A DNA stretch of 24,305 bases, from the IMG/VR virus record IMGVR_UViG_3300046467_000484, positions 1 through 24,305 of that record. One strand, written 5' to 3'. The notes beneath the pieces were generated by a model, which made no database searches, was not told the DNA's origin, and worked only from the letters and a program-made list of their open reading frames with translations. A program made the position numbers and the translations under genes. Positions 13,548-19,929 of the stretch are shown in pieces (positions within the stretch are counted from its first letter, which is position 1; every line of letters starts with the position of its first letter). This DNA is from a virus.

Positions 13548-14232
13548 TTATTTCTCCCAACCAGTCTAACCATTCAACTCTTTTATGAGGTTTTTTTCGC
13601 TCCGTAAAGTGAAAAGAAATGGATATCCTTGGGCTTAGGGTATCTACCCTGTGATATAATTTTTTAGGTATATATAATAAATCTCCTTCAGATAAGTCAA
13701 TAACTGATCCAACAGTTGCCTCATCTCTAATAGGACAATCATATTCAAACTCATTATAAATATACCAACGAACATCTCCTCTTACATGAAAAAGAAAGTT
13801 GTCCGTGCTATCAGCATGGATGGGGAAGCATTTAGCTCCCTTCATATTAGAACAATAAAGGTTGGCTTGTCCCATTCCATAGTGCTTTTCAAACTCTTGA
13901 CATTGTTGCCACATTGTTTTATTTAAGAACTCGCTAAGAGTCAAAATGAAACTGCAACCATCCTGCCAATGTTTGAAAATTTCTTCTCTAGTTAGTTTAA
14001 CCTTTGCTTTTTTATGACAGTACTTCCCAGTAGGAGTTACTATCTGTAATTGTGGCATACGATCCCACCCACCCAGTTTATTACTGTTTAAGTATGCATC
14101 AAGTTCTTTCCAACTAAAGTGATCTTTAAAAATATTTTCTTTGCTTTTAGCTACAAAATACTTTTTATCTTTGAACTCTTTCTCGAATCTTGATAAGGAC
14201 ATTGGTAATAGTTGTTCAAATGGTATGCTCAT
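13531..14232 (-). CDS. JmjC/cupin-4 type 2OG oxygenase
   Basis: 233 residues. The C-terminal half shows the JmjC-like cupin fold: FPIHADSTDNFLFHVRGDVR with H139-A-D141, then VIDLSEGDLLYIPKKLYHRV with H194, and SISFHF. This layout (H-x-D, G-D-x-x-W, G-D-L-L-Y-I-P, distal His) is that of the RoxA/YcfD-MINA-NO66 group, whose known members hydroxylate ribosomal proteins. YcfD itself modifies an Arg of uL16. Whether the phage enzyme acts on ribosomes or another protein is not known. It starts by an ATGA overlap with the PKHD oxygenase upstream and overlaps the holin gene downstream. Confidence 0.75.
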   Translation of the reverse strand: MSIPFEQLLPMSLSRFEKEFKDKKYFVAKSKENIFKDHFSWKELDAYLNSNKLGGWDRMPQLQIVTPTGKYCHKKAKVKLTREEIFKHWQDGCSFILTLSEFLNKTMWQQCQEFEKHYGMGQANLYCSNMKGAKCFPIHADSTDNFLFHVRGDVRWYIYNEFEYDCPIRDEATVGSVIDLSEGDLLYIPKKLYHRVDTLSPRISISFHFTERKKPHKRVEWLDWLGEINGTAI

Positions 14233-14717
14233 TTTTCTTTAAACCAAGTTACTAAAGAATGTCTTACTCCTCGTGTTACTGGTTTTACTCTATGTCTCAA
14301 CGCTGGGTTAAAAATAATTATTGATAGAGGATTAAATGCATGGTCTGGTAATTCAATTCCGTCAATTTCTAACTCACCACCTTCATACTGGTCTCTCGGG
14401 GATAATACTGAAATAAAACTATACTTTCTATAATCATCTCTTGCTGCATCAATATGCCAATTATAGTAGTTCCCCGTTTTATAAGTTAAGACATTTGCTG
14501 GTTCTGCTTTTAGCTCCCCATAAGGTTTCATAAATTCAGCCAACCAAGGATCTATTTGATTTCTTAAAAATCTAACATCTACTTTTCTATTCTCATCCAG
14601 TGATACCTTTCCGTTCTTACCTGTTACGCCTGGTACTGCTATATGAGTTTCTAAACACTTCACACAAGCACTATATACCTCTACACTTAATGCATTTTCA
14701 AAAACTGCTACCTTCAT
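14229..14717 (-). CDS. 2OG-Fe(II) oxygenase, PKHD type
   Basis: 162 residues. The iron triad is H88-I-D90 (YNWHIDA) and H142 (LRHRV), with the conserved YEGGELEI strand and R152 in GVRHSLVTWF for 2-oxoglutarate. This matches PiuC/PKHD-like hydroxylases common in marine phages. The target is unknown. AGGAG is 5 bases before the ATG, which overlaps the glycosyltransferase stop (TAATG). The next gene is a second, unrelated oxygenase, joined by ATGA. Confidence 0.87.
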   Translation of the reverse strand: MKVAVFENALSVEVYSACVKCLETHIAVPGVTGKNGKVSLDENRKVDVRFLRNQIDPWLAEFMKPYGELKAEPANVLTYKTGNYYNWHIDAARDDYRKYSFISVLSPRDQYEGGELEIDGIELPDHAFNPLSIIIFNPALRHRVKPVTRGVRHSLVTWFKEK

Positions 14718-15508
14718 TAGAACTCCTCTGGGTTAGCTATCATCTTTACTTTTCGTGCATAGTCCCAGAGTATTGCTGCAATATCATCTCTTTGATAGGA
14801 GGCTTTACCCCAAGGTGAATAGATAGGATGCCAAGGTTGAGTACTCATACTTGTAAAGTGTATATGAAAAATCTCATCTAAATCAAACTTTGGTATTACA
14901 TCATTTGCTTGAGGGGTTCCAACTAAAGGTAGAATTTCATCCCCGTACCACGAAGTATCTCTACCATCAAAGCTATTCCATCTAGGATCTAATTCTTTAA
15001 TTATACCTTTTACGTTTTCTTTGTGTGGATTACCTATGCCTCTTATAAAATGGTGTTTATAGTTAGATGGCCATTGTTTAATGTCTTTAATCGGTTTGAT
15101 AAATTCTTTTGCTTTTTCGCAGTCAATCAACATAACACTATCACAGAACCAACCTTTCGCTTTAGGTGTTTGACCCCACTCGTCACCATTATCATGTAAT
15201 CCATCCCATGCCATTGCAAAAGTACAACCCTCTAAGTCCGTGTTATATAAAGCAGATATATCTCTAAGGTTTAACTGGTCTACATCTGTATAGATTGCTT
15301 TGCCTTTAAAATTACATAGTTCAGGTACTGCATATCGAAAACAAGTAAAAGGTGTCCCCCACCCATGCTTATTCCAATCTTTAAACATACTTGGTCTTAG
15401 GAAAGTTATATCTAATTCTTCATCTGTATTCTTAAATAAACTGTATAGATATATTTGTTCTATCCATCTATCTTCATACTCACTCGTACCTATAAATATT
15501 TTAATCAT
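14717..15508 (-). CDS. Glycosyltransferase, GT-A fold (GT8-like)
   Basis: 263 residues from the ATG at 15506-15508; an ATG five codons earlier (15523) is possible. IFIGTSEYEDRWIEQIYLYS opens the nucleotide-sugar-binding domain, and the metal-binding D-V-D lies at 75-77 (AIYTDVDQLN). Later segments such as SVMLIDCEKA and a C-terminal FHIHFTSM with a histidine match the GT8-like layout. It would transfer a sugar from a nucleotide donor to a host or phage glycan or to a modified base; nothing here fixes the acceptor. It is co-transcribed with two oxygenases. Confidence 0.75.
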   Translation of the reverse strand: MIKIFIGTSEYEDRWIEQIYLYSLFKNTDEELDITFLRPSMFKDWNKHGWGTPFTCFRYAVPELCNFKGKAIYTDVDQLNLRDISALYNTDLEGCTFAMAWDGLHDNGDEWGQTPKAKGWFCDSVMLIDCEKAKEFIKPIKDIKQWPSNYKHHFIRGIGNPHKENVKGIIKELDPRWNSFDGRDTSWYGDEILPLVGTPQANDVIPKFDLDEIFHIHFTSMSTQPWHPIYSPWGKASYQRDDIAAILWDYARKVKMIANPEEF

Positions 15509-16034
15509 CTCTATATACCGCATGAAAATACATTGTATCAGGCTCTGGGAGAATTACTACTAATTCGTTTTCGTTTCGCGTAATGTGTTGGTATTGGTGT
15601 AGCCTCTTCCACATCTTTCCACCTCTCTCATCCCAGTTTGGAACTAAGTGTGGAGAATGTATACCTATATCTTTACAAGCTGAAAGGTAAGAATTTTCTT
15701 CTGTATTTGGCGTCGCAATTATACTTCCGCCTTCTGTCATAGGAAAGTATAAGTGATCACTAACATCCTTTTGACCCGTTGGTAAATGCATACTTCTTTC
15801 ATTGTGCTTTACTAAAGCAAGATAATAGATAGTAGGGTGCCCTGCTACACTTCTTAGTTCATGAAAAATTTCTTCTCTTGCATTTCTCCAGAAAGGAGCA
15901 GAACAATTATAGGGAGGGGATTGTGATAGGGAATAGAATAGATATACGTCCGCTTTAGGATATGTCCATAACCTTTGGGGTGTCATAAATTTAAGTGCAT
16001 TATCACTTAATTTTTTAAAGGGTTCTCTTATCAC
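15501..16034 (-). CDS. Hypothetical protein (177 aa)
   Basis: Begins (GTG) IREPFKKLSDNALKFMTPQR; the central part reads SAPFWRNAREEIFHELRS and HPTIYYLALVKHNERS; the end is ILPEPDTMYFHAVYRDD. No known domain is recognised, though the R-E-P-F-K-K-L start has the look of phage adaptor or sulfotransferase-linked proteins. A TTG three codons upstream (16043) is an alternative start; GGAG stands 12 or 3 bases before the two candidates, so neither is ideal. It overlaps both the ParB-like gene and the glycosyltransferase. Confidence 0.6.
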   Translation of the reverse strand: MIREPFKKLSDNALKFMTPQRLWTYPKADVYLFYSLSQSPPYNCSAPFWRNAREEIFHELRSVAGHPTIYYLALVKHNERSMHLPTGQKDVSDHLYFPMTEGGSIIATPNTEENSYLSACKDIGIHSPHLVPNWDERGGKMWKRLHQYQHITRNENELVVILPEPDTMYFHAVYRDD

Positions 16035-16443
16035 GACAATCAACTACTCCATCTTGTAATTTTAAATGTGCCGCGTGTGCCCAATGCACATCTGGCATTT
16101 CTATTGTACTTATATGGCTAAAGTTTTTCCACTTTGCCAATGCAATTCTTTGGTTTCCTGTATATGCCAAATAGGGGCGGTTAGGATCGAAGGGTAGTAT
16201 TAAGTCTGGTGTTATATTTCTTATTGCCTGCCAATAATTATCTGTTGTGTTCTTGATAATTATAATAGGATCTCTCATTCCTTTGTAGGCTATGTCTCTC
16301 CATAGAACTTTAAAATCTATAGAGGGGTTGACTGCTTCTGCTATATCTTTGAGTGAGGTTTCTGAAACGCTTTTCTTTTTTATATGTAAGTCGTGTTCCC
16401 AGTAGATAACTTCTATATCTTTAACCTTACTCTGTAAATTCAT
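16015..16443 (-). CDS. ParB/Srx-like domain protein
   Basis: 142 residues. KGMRDPIIII (54-63) and LAYTGNQRIALAKW (92-105) give the two best ParB-nuclease-like motifs: a G-x-x-DP-hydrophobic strand and a T/S-G-N-Q/H-R turn followed by a helix. Proteins of this fold bind or hydrolyse nucleotides (CTP, ATP). It has no HTH domain, so it is not a partition protein. The start overlaps the previous stop as TAATG. It lies between an oxygenase-like gene and an unknown protein, so the substrate could be a small molecule or nucleic acid. The fold assignment is moderate. Confidence 0.6.
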   Translation of the reverse strand: MNLQSKVKDIEVIYWEHDLHIKKKSVSETSLKDIAEAVNPSIDFKVLWRDIAYKGMRDPIIIIKNTTDNYWQAIRNITPDLILPFDPNRPYLAYTGNQRIALAKWKNFSHISTIEMPDVHWAHAAHLKLQDGVVDCRDKRTL

Positions 16444-17078
16444 TAAGCAAATTTAGTAATAAAAGATTCCACTGCATCCATCTTATTCCCTAAATGTCTA
16501 GGGATTGATATATCTACTACAAATCTAGGTTTACTTCCTTGATTTTTATCTGCGAACCATGAATCTCCATCAAAATCATTTCGTATACAAGTCCAGTTAC
16601 CAGCACCAACACTTCGGTATTGATCAGGTACTTTATGAACACGTTTATTTTGCACTACAACTGAGTACCCACGACCTGCGTTGTTGATAAATCTAAGGGA
16701 GTGATGTGGTTTATTTTTATTACTATGCCAACCAGTAAACCCCTTATCAGGCGGCATTACTGTTAAGGTATCGTAATACCACTCAGGTGATTTAGCTCCT
16801 TCTATACCCGCTTTAATTGAGGTAAGAAACCAGTGTTTCATTTCTCTAAATTCTTGGCTTGTTCTATACCCATGAATACAGGGGCTAGCGTAGTCTCTAT
16901 AGTTATGTTCTTTAGGAACTCCTACAAAGTCCGCGTCTGCTTGATAAGTTCTTAACGTACTATATCTTAGATCAGGCTTTGGTAATCCTTCCCAAGTATG
17001 TGGGTACTTATATAAACTTTCAGCTAACTTATCTAGTTTTTCTAGAAATTTAATATTTTTTATTGGAATATTTTTCAT
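16443..17078 (-). CDS. Putative DSBH/oxygenase-like phage protein
   Basis: 211 residues. GFTGWHSNKNKPHHSLRFI (113-131) has H118-S-N120 in the place of the H-x-D iron motif. A distal SWFADKNQGSKPRFVVDISI stretch resembles the C-terminal strands of the 2-oxoglutarate oxygenases, with R185 at the 2OG site. Similar G-W-H-T/S-N proteins occur in marine phages and are unassigned. The Asn replacing Asp means that iron binding and activity are uncertain. It overlaps the o-spanin stop by ATGA. Confidence 0.55.
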   Translation of the reverse strand: MKNIPIKNIKFLEKLDKLAESLYKYPHTWEGLPKPDLRYSTLRTYQADADFVGVPKEHNYRDYASPCIHGYRTSQEFREMKHWFLTSIKAGIEGAKSPEWYYDTLTVMPPDKGFTGWHSNKNKPHHSLRFINNAGRGYSVVVQNKRVHKVPDQYRSVGAGNWTCIRNDFDGDSWFADKNQGSKPRFVVDISIPRHLGNKMDAVESFITKFA

Positions 17079-17602
17079 TGTTTTTCAACTTTTAGACCAA
17101 TAGCGTCTTGGTCTCCTTGAGGCGTTTTAATAGTAACATTTCTATAATATACTATTACCTCTTGTACTTCCCTAATGTATCTGCGAAGCTCCTGCATGTT
17201 GTAAGACATTAGTTCATAGTCTTCAACTGATATAGCAAAAAATACTATATCACCATTGTTCTTTTTGGCTACATCTTCTAGAAATTTATCTAAATATGTG
17301 TAGTCAGCAGGCCAATCGTTTTCTTTTCCTAAGTCGCATACCCATACATCTTCAATCTTTTGTCTTGGTCTTTTGCCTTCTTCATCTTTAACACAGGGAT
17401 TAGCTATCTTAGCTGTCGATACTACGTGCCACTGTGGATCTTTTAAATCAATGTTTCTCGGCATCGTGGGTTGAATAATGTCGATCTCAATAGGTTTAGA
17501 AGATACTTCTATCTTCTTAGTTCCAAACATGGAACAACCGCTAATTGTTAGGGTTAATATCAGTGCTGGGATCATCCAGCGAATCGAGTTCTTTACTATC
17601 AT
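17075..17602 (-). CDS. Putative outer-membrane lipoprotein (o-spanin candidate)
   Basis: 175 residues. A signal peptide (residues 1-22, hydrophobic core MIPALILTLTISG) ends in the lipobox I-S-G-C with lipidated Cys23. A proline-rich segment follows (SSKPIEIDIIQPTMPRNIDL), then a folded part with helices (VEDYELMSYNMQELRRYIRE). The gene overlaps the 3' end of the i-spanin gene by 62 bases in another frame, the classical layout of Rz/Rz1-type spanin pairs, which fuse inner and outer membranes at lysis. It is longer than most o-spanins (60-120 residues), so it may carry another function. Confidence 0.65.
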   Translation of the reverse strand: MIVKNSIRWMIPALILTLTISGCSMFGTKKIEVSSKPIEIDIIQPTMPRNIDLKDPQWHVVSTAKIANPCVKDEEGKRPRQKIEDVWVCDLGKENDWPADYTYLDKFLEDVAKKNNGDIVFFAISVEDYELMSYNMQELRRYIREVQEVIVYYRNVTIKTPQGDQDAIGLKVEKQ

Positions 17603-17936
17603 TTTCTATGCTCTCAAATACTGCCTTCGTTGCTTCGTTGGCTCTTGTTTCTATCATACCTGGCCTTGCAATTGCCAATTTATTTAGGTTATGTCTCCTA
17701 AATATGTCCAGATAACCATTCATCTCAGACTCAATCTGAGCGTTTTTACTTGCCATTTGATTCAAGGCTGCACCCTGCTTCTCATAGCTTTCTCTTATTA
17801 CTTTTATTGCTTCTTCTTGTTGAGCAACTGCTGTCTCTAACTTAGCATTATTTTCTTTAAGAGTCATGTTTTCATTATACAGAAAGAATCCTCCAAGACC
17901 TAATACTACTATAATCCCTACAAATAATTGATTCAT
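17541..17936 (-). CDS. Putative i-spanin (inner-membrane spanin)
   Basis: 131 residues. One N-terminal membrane segment (about 3-20, LFVGIIVVLGLGGFFLY) is followed by a long coiled coil (25-75) and a conserved-looking segment IARPGMIETRANEATKAVF. This type II membrane protein with periplasmic coiled coil matches i-spanins. It starts by an ATGA overlap with the small upstream gene and overlaps the lipoprotein gene downstream. Together with endolysin and lipoprotein it makes up a lysis cassette. Confidence 0.75.
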   Translation of the reverse strand: MNQLFVGIIVVLGLGGFFLYNENMTLKENNAKLETAVAQQEEAIKVIRESYEKQGAALNQMASKNAQIESEMNGYLDIFRRHNLNKLAIARPGMIETRANEATKAVFESIENDSKELDSLDDPSTDINPNN

Positions 17937-18202
17937 AATTGTTCTATCCTATAGTTTAGCCCGTCTGATCCTGATATTTCTATAACATCACCATCATCAT
18001 TTATAAACTTTAATTGTTTTTCTTTCTTCACTAAAAACTTTTTTACTATATATTCACGGTCGTCAGCGTCCCCCCAAATTTGGTTGTAACTAACTACTAC
18101 TGAATAGCGAGGGAATAGCTTGTAATATATCCATTCGTATATCCATACTAAGGCTCTCCAGATCAATCTAAAGAAACCCTTTACTTTTGCTAATTTACCC
18201 AT
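17933..18202 (-). CDS. Hypothetical protein of the lysis cassette (89 aa)
   Basis: The N-terminal 30 residues are amphipathic and aromatic (FFRLIWRALVWIYEWIYYKL), possibly membrane-associated. The rest is a small beta-rich domain: YSVVVSYNQIWGDADDREYI, KFLVKKEKQLKFINDDGDVI and SGSDGLNYRIEQL. It lies between endolysin and i-spanin with overlaps on both sides, and similar small proteins are found in marine phages without known role. It is placed where a lysis regulator could sit (inference only). AAGG stands 6 bases before the ATG. Confidence 0.68.
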   Translation of the reverse strand: MGKLAKVKGFFRLIWRALVWIYEWIYYKLFPRYSVVVSYNQIWGDADDREYIVKKFLVKKEKQLKFINDDGDVIEISGSDGLNYRIEQL

Positions 18203-18696
18203 TCCTTGCCTTCAAAATGTGCGGCTTCTGCAGCTCGTCTTTTAGTTAGTCCTGCTAACTGTTTTCCACCTGCTTTATCCCACCTTTTGATTTGGTTTGG
18301 TACGTCTTCAAAGTTACCCGTGTTTAATCTCTTCAAAAGTGTACTTGTTCTTAGGTTTGTCGGTCCGAGGTTATATACCCACACTACAAGTGCATCGAAT
18401 TGCTCTTGGTTTAGTGGTGCTTCCACTAAGTCGTCTATATATCCTTGATACTCTACTAATTCCTCAAGAAGCATACTTTCTGCTTCGGCTTGAGTAATTT
18501 GCATACCACTATGAACACCTTTTGTATGTCCATAACCTATTGTCCACACGCCTACTGAGTCTTGGTAAGCTGTCAGCCTACACCCTTCAAAATATTTCAG
18601 TATGTCGTGTCCTTTATTACTTAATTGCATATAAATGCTCCATATTAGTCCTGTTGTTAGAAGGATAATAGCTAACCATTGTAATCGGTTATTCAT
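18190..18696 (-). CDS. GH24 lysozyme-type endolysin, possibly SAR
   Basis: 168 residues. The catalytic triad E37-x8-D46-x5-T52 of T4/P22/lambdoid-R21-type lysozymes is seen in YFEGCRLTAYQDSVGVWTIG, followed by YGHTKGV. The enzyme cleaves the N-acetylmuramic acid to N-acetylglucosamine bond. An N-terminal hydrophobic helix (about 7-25, WLAIILLTTGLIWSIYMQL) should hold it in the inner membrane, so it is either a signal-anchor-release (SAR) endolysin or an exported one. The helix is more bulky than most SAR domains. The ATG at 18694-18696 is preferred (GGGAG 5 bases upstream) over two ATGs 5-9 codons earlier. Confidence 0.92.
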   Translation of the reverse strand: MNNRLQWLAIILLTTGLIWSIYMQLSNKGHDILKYFEGCRLTAYQDSVGVWTIGYGHTKGVHSGMQITQAEAESMLLEELVEYQGYIDDLVEAPLNQEQFDALVVWVYNLGPTNLRTSTLLKRLNTGNFEDVPNQIKRWDKAGGKQLAGLTKRRAAEAAHFEGKEWVN

Positions 18697-18722
18697 ATCG
18701 TCTCCCATTTTTACAGAAGGCA

Positions 18723-18748
18723 TGAGGACGCCTCGAAAGACGCCCTCA
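18723..18748 (-). promoter_or_regulatory. Intercistronic hairpin between hsp20 and endolysin
   Basis: On the minus strand a 10-bp stem (TGAGGGCGTC against GGCGTCCTCA, with G:T pairs) closes a TTTCGA loop. It has no T-run and sits in the 70-base gap between two genes. It likely blocks or reduces readthrough or protects the 3' end of hsp20 mRNA. Confidence 0.6.
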
Positions 18749-18765
18749 CTTATGTCGTTTAATTA

Positions 18766-19155
18766 CTACTTAATGTCAAACAGTTCGTCAGAACTTGCAT
18801 CTTGTGTAATAGTAATTGTGAGTAGGCCGTCTTTTAATTTGACTTCATCTACTTGTAGGTCTGAGTTAAGGATAAAGACTTTATCGAACGATTTGGTGCT
18901 TAGTCCCTGATGTAGATAAGGATCACCTCCTTTTTCTTCTCGTTGTCCCTTTATGCTAAGTTCATTATTATGCAACTTAACTTTAAGGTCTTGTTTACTC
19001 CAACCCGGCACAGCAACTTCTAATCGAAATCCCTGTTTACCTTCTACTATATTATATCTCGGATAAGACGTATGTTCCATATGGTCGAACCATGCTGGGT
19101 TATGTCCTAACCAGAAGTTTCTGAATAGCTCTCTGCTTATGTGATTTGCTACCAT
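18766..19155 (-). CDS. hsp20: Small heat-shock protein (Hsp20/alpha-crystallin)
   Basis: 129 residues. The alpha-crystallin domain spans about 32-125: YNIVEGKQGFRLEVAVPGWS, DLKVKLHNNELSIKGQRE, SFDKVFILNSDLQVDEVKLK and DGLLTITI. Small heat-shock proteins are ATP-independent holdases; phage copies are common in marine T4-like phages. The short N-terminal arm and DASSDELFDIK tail fit IbpA-like proteins. AGGAG stands just before the ATG. It has its own promoter (19245-19273) and an 80-base leader folded in three GAAA-loop hairpins, so its expression is probably regulated separately. Confidence 0.92.
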   Translation of the reverse strand: MVANHISRELFRNFWLGHNPAWFDHMEHTSYPRYNIVEGKQGFRLEVAVPGWSKQDLKVKLHNNELSIKGQREEKGGDPYLHQGLSTKSFDKVFILNSDLQVDEVKLKDGLLTITITQDASSDELFDIK

Positions 19156-19169
19156 TTTTTTCTCCTAAA

Positions 19170-19238
19170 TTTACCTTTCGGTTAAACTTTGCCCACCCTT
19201 TCGGTGTGGACGCCTAAAATTCGAATGTTTTCACATTC
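19170..19238 (-). promoter_or_regulatory. hsp20 leader with three GAAA-loop hairpins
   Basis: On the minus strand three successive stem-loops, all closed by GAAA: 19223-19238 (GAATGT/ACATTC, 6 bp), 19191-19211 (8 bp plus a bulged A), and 19170-19186 (TTTAACC/GGTAAA, 6 bp plus a bulged A). The last ends 4 bases before the AGGAG ribosome site. The array could be an RNA thermometer, a protein-binding operator or a stability element; none can be chosen from the sequence. Confidence 0.7.
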
Positions 19239-19244
19239 ATACTT

Positions 19245-19273
19245 ATTATACCAAAAATAGACCTTGTTGTCAA
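19245..19273 (-). promoter_or_regulatory. Sigma70-type promoter, family member 5
   Basis: On the minus strand TTGACA (19268-19273), a 17-base spacer ending TTTGG, and TATAAT (19245-19250). It is preceded by AAATAGTTC and followed by AAGTATGAATGTGAA. It drives hsp20 and probably the lysis cassette beyond it. Confidence 0.92.
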
Positions 19274-19282
19274 GAACTATTT

Positions 19283-19432
19283 TCAATCATCATATTCTAT
19301 AAACCCTTTTTCACGCATATAATCAAGACAATCTGCTATCCCAATATGCCTTCCTATGGTATAAAATAATCCACCACTACAGATAACTAATGTTAACCAT
19401 TGTGCTTCGTTAATTCCTATTCCTAAATCCAT
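19283..19432 (-). CDS. Small membrane-associated protein (49 aa)
   Basis: Begins MDLGIGINEAQWLTLVICSG; the hydrophobic stretch about 12-30 (WLTLVICSGGLFYTIGRHI) may be a membrane segment. It ends with the motif YMREKGFIEYDD, a pattern shared by many short proteins of marine phages. GAGGAA lies 6 bases before the ATG. The stop lies 10 bases before the -35 of the hsp20 promoter, so it is a discrete gene at the end of the tRNA transcript. The function is unknown. Confidence 0.7.
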   Translation of the reverse strand: MDLGIGINEAQWLTLVICSGGLFYTIGRHIGIADCLDYMREKGFIEYDD

Positions 19433-19454
19433 ATATTTTTCCTCATTTACTACT

Positions 19455-19529
19455 TGGCGGTCTGACGGGGAATCGAACCCCGAACTATGCCGTGACAGGG
19501 CATTATTATAGCCGTTTAACTACCAAACC
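19455..19529 (-). tRNA. trnD: tRNA-Asp (GTC)
   Basis: 75 bases including the encoded CCA. The acceptor stem GGTTTGG/TCAGACC has two G:T pairs. The anticodon loop CTGTCAC gives GTC, and the T-arm is CGGGG-TTCGATT-CCCCG with discriminator G. It is the last tRNA of the minus-strand cluster. Confidence 0.93.
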
Positions 19530-19533
19530 ATAT

Positions 19534-19608
19534 TGGTACTCTGTAGGAGAATCGAACTCCTGTTGCATGGATGAAAACCATGTGTCCTGACCACTAGACG
19601 AACAGAGC
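19534..19608 (-). tRNA. trnE: tRNA-Glu (TTC)
   Basis: 75 bases with encoded CCA. The acceptor stem GCTCTGT/ACAGAGT, anticodon stem CATGG/CCATG and loop TTTTCAT (anticodon TTC) are all present, with T-loop TTCGATT. It lies only 4 bases from tRNA-Asp. Confidence 0.93.
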
Positions 19609-19618
19609 TTTTGTTTCG

Positions 19619-19692
19619 TGGAGCGGGATAGGAGAATCGAACTCCTGTCCTCAGCTTGGAAGGCTGTGGTAATACCATTATACTAATCCCGC
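19619..19692 (-). tRNA. trnG: tRNA-Gly (TCC)
   Basis: 74 bases with encoded CCA. The acceptor stem GCGGGAT/ATCCCGC is perfect. The anticodon loop CTTCCAA gives TCC. The outermost base pair of the anticodon stem is an A:A mismatch, otherwise the cloverleaf is normal. Confidence 0.92.
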
Positions 19693-19699
19693 ACTATAC

Positions 19700-19789
19700 T
19701 GGCGGAGAGAGCAGGATTCGAACCTGCGAAGGAGTATAATCCTCTCTTACTTAGCAAGCAAGCGCTTTCAACCACTCAGCCATCTCTCC
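19700..19789 (-). tRNA. trnS: tRNA-Ser (GCT)
   Basis: 90 bases with encoded CCA and the long variable arm expected of class II tRNA-Ser. The acceptor stem is GGAGAGA/TCTCTCC; the anticodon loop TTGCTAA gives GCT. It is separated from tRNA-His by a 60-base spacer holding a large inverted repeat. Confidence 0.93.
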
Positions 19790-19802
19790 TAAATAATTGT
19801 AT

Positions 19803-19849
19803 ATTTTTGTTTCATAAAATATACATTGTAAACTTTATGAAACAAAAAT
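19803..19849 (-). repeat. Perfect 16-bp inverted repeat between tRNA genes
   Basis: On the minus strand ATTTTTGTTTCATAAA and its exact complement TTTATGAAACAAAAAT flank a 15-base AT-rich loop. The repeat begins directly after the CCA of tRNA-His and ends 13 bases before tRNA-Ser. It has no GC-rich stem with T-run of terminator type. It may be a processing site (RNase III or E) for the tRNA precursor, or the scar of a mobile element. Confidence 0.8.
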
Positions 19850-19925
19850 TGGGGTGAGCAATGGGGGTCGAACCCACAACCACTGGCTCCACAAGCCAGG
19901 GCTCTACCATTGAGCTATACTCACC
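19850..19925 (-). tRNA. trnH: tRNA-His (GTG)
   Basis: 76 bases with encoded CCA. It carries the extra 5' G(-1) facing C73, the identity element of bacterial tRNA-His. The acceptor GTGAGTA/TGCTCAC, anticodon stem CTGGC/GCCAG and loop TTGTGGA (anticodon GTG) are all present. Its 3' end abuts the inverted repeat. Confidence 0.93.
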
Positions 19926-19929
19926 ATAT

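Noticed and set aside
13180-13569. Plus-strand frame of 129 codons opposite the holin candidate
   Set aside because: Opposite a better-supported minus-strand gene with GGGAG and membrane helices; no promoter or ribosome site on the plus strand.
19804-19848. Rho-independent terminator within the tRNA cluster
   Set aside because: The stem is AT-rich and not followed by a T-run on the transcribed strand, and two to four further tRNAs lie downstream without an evident new promoter.
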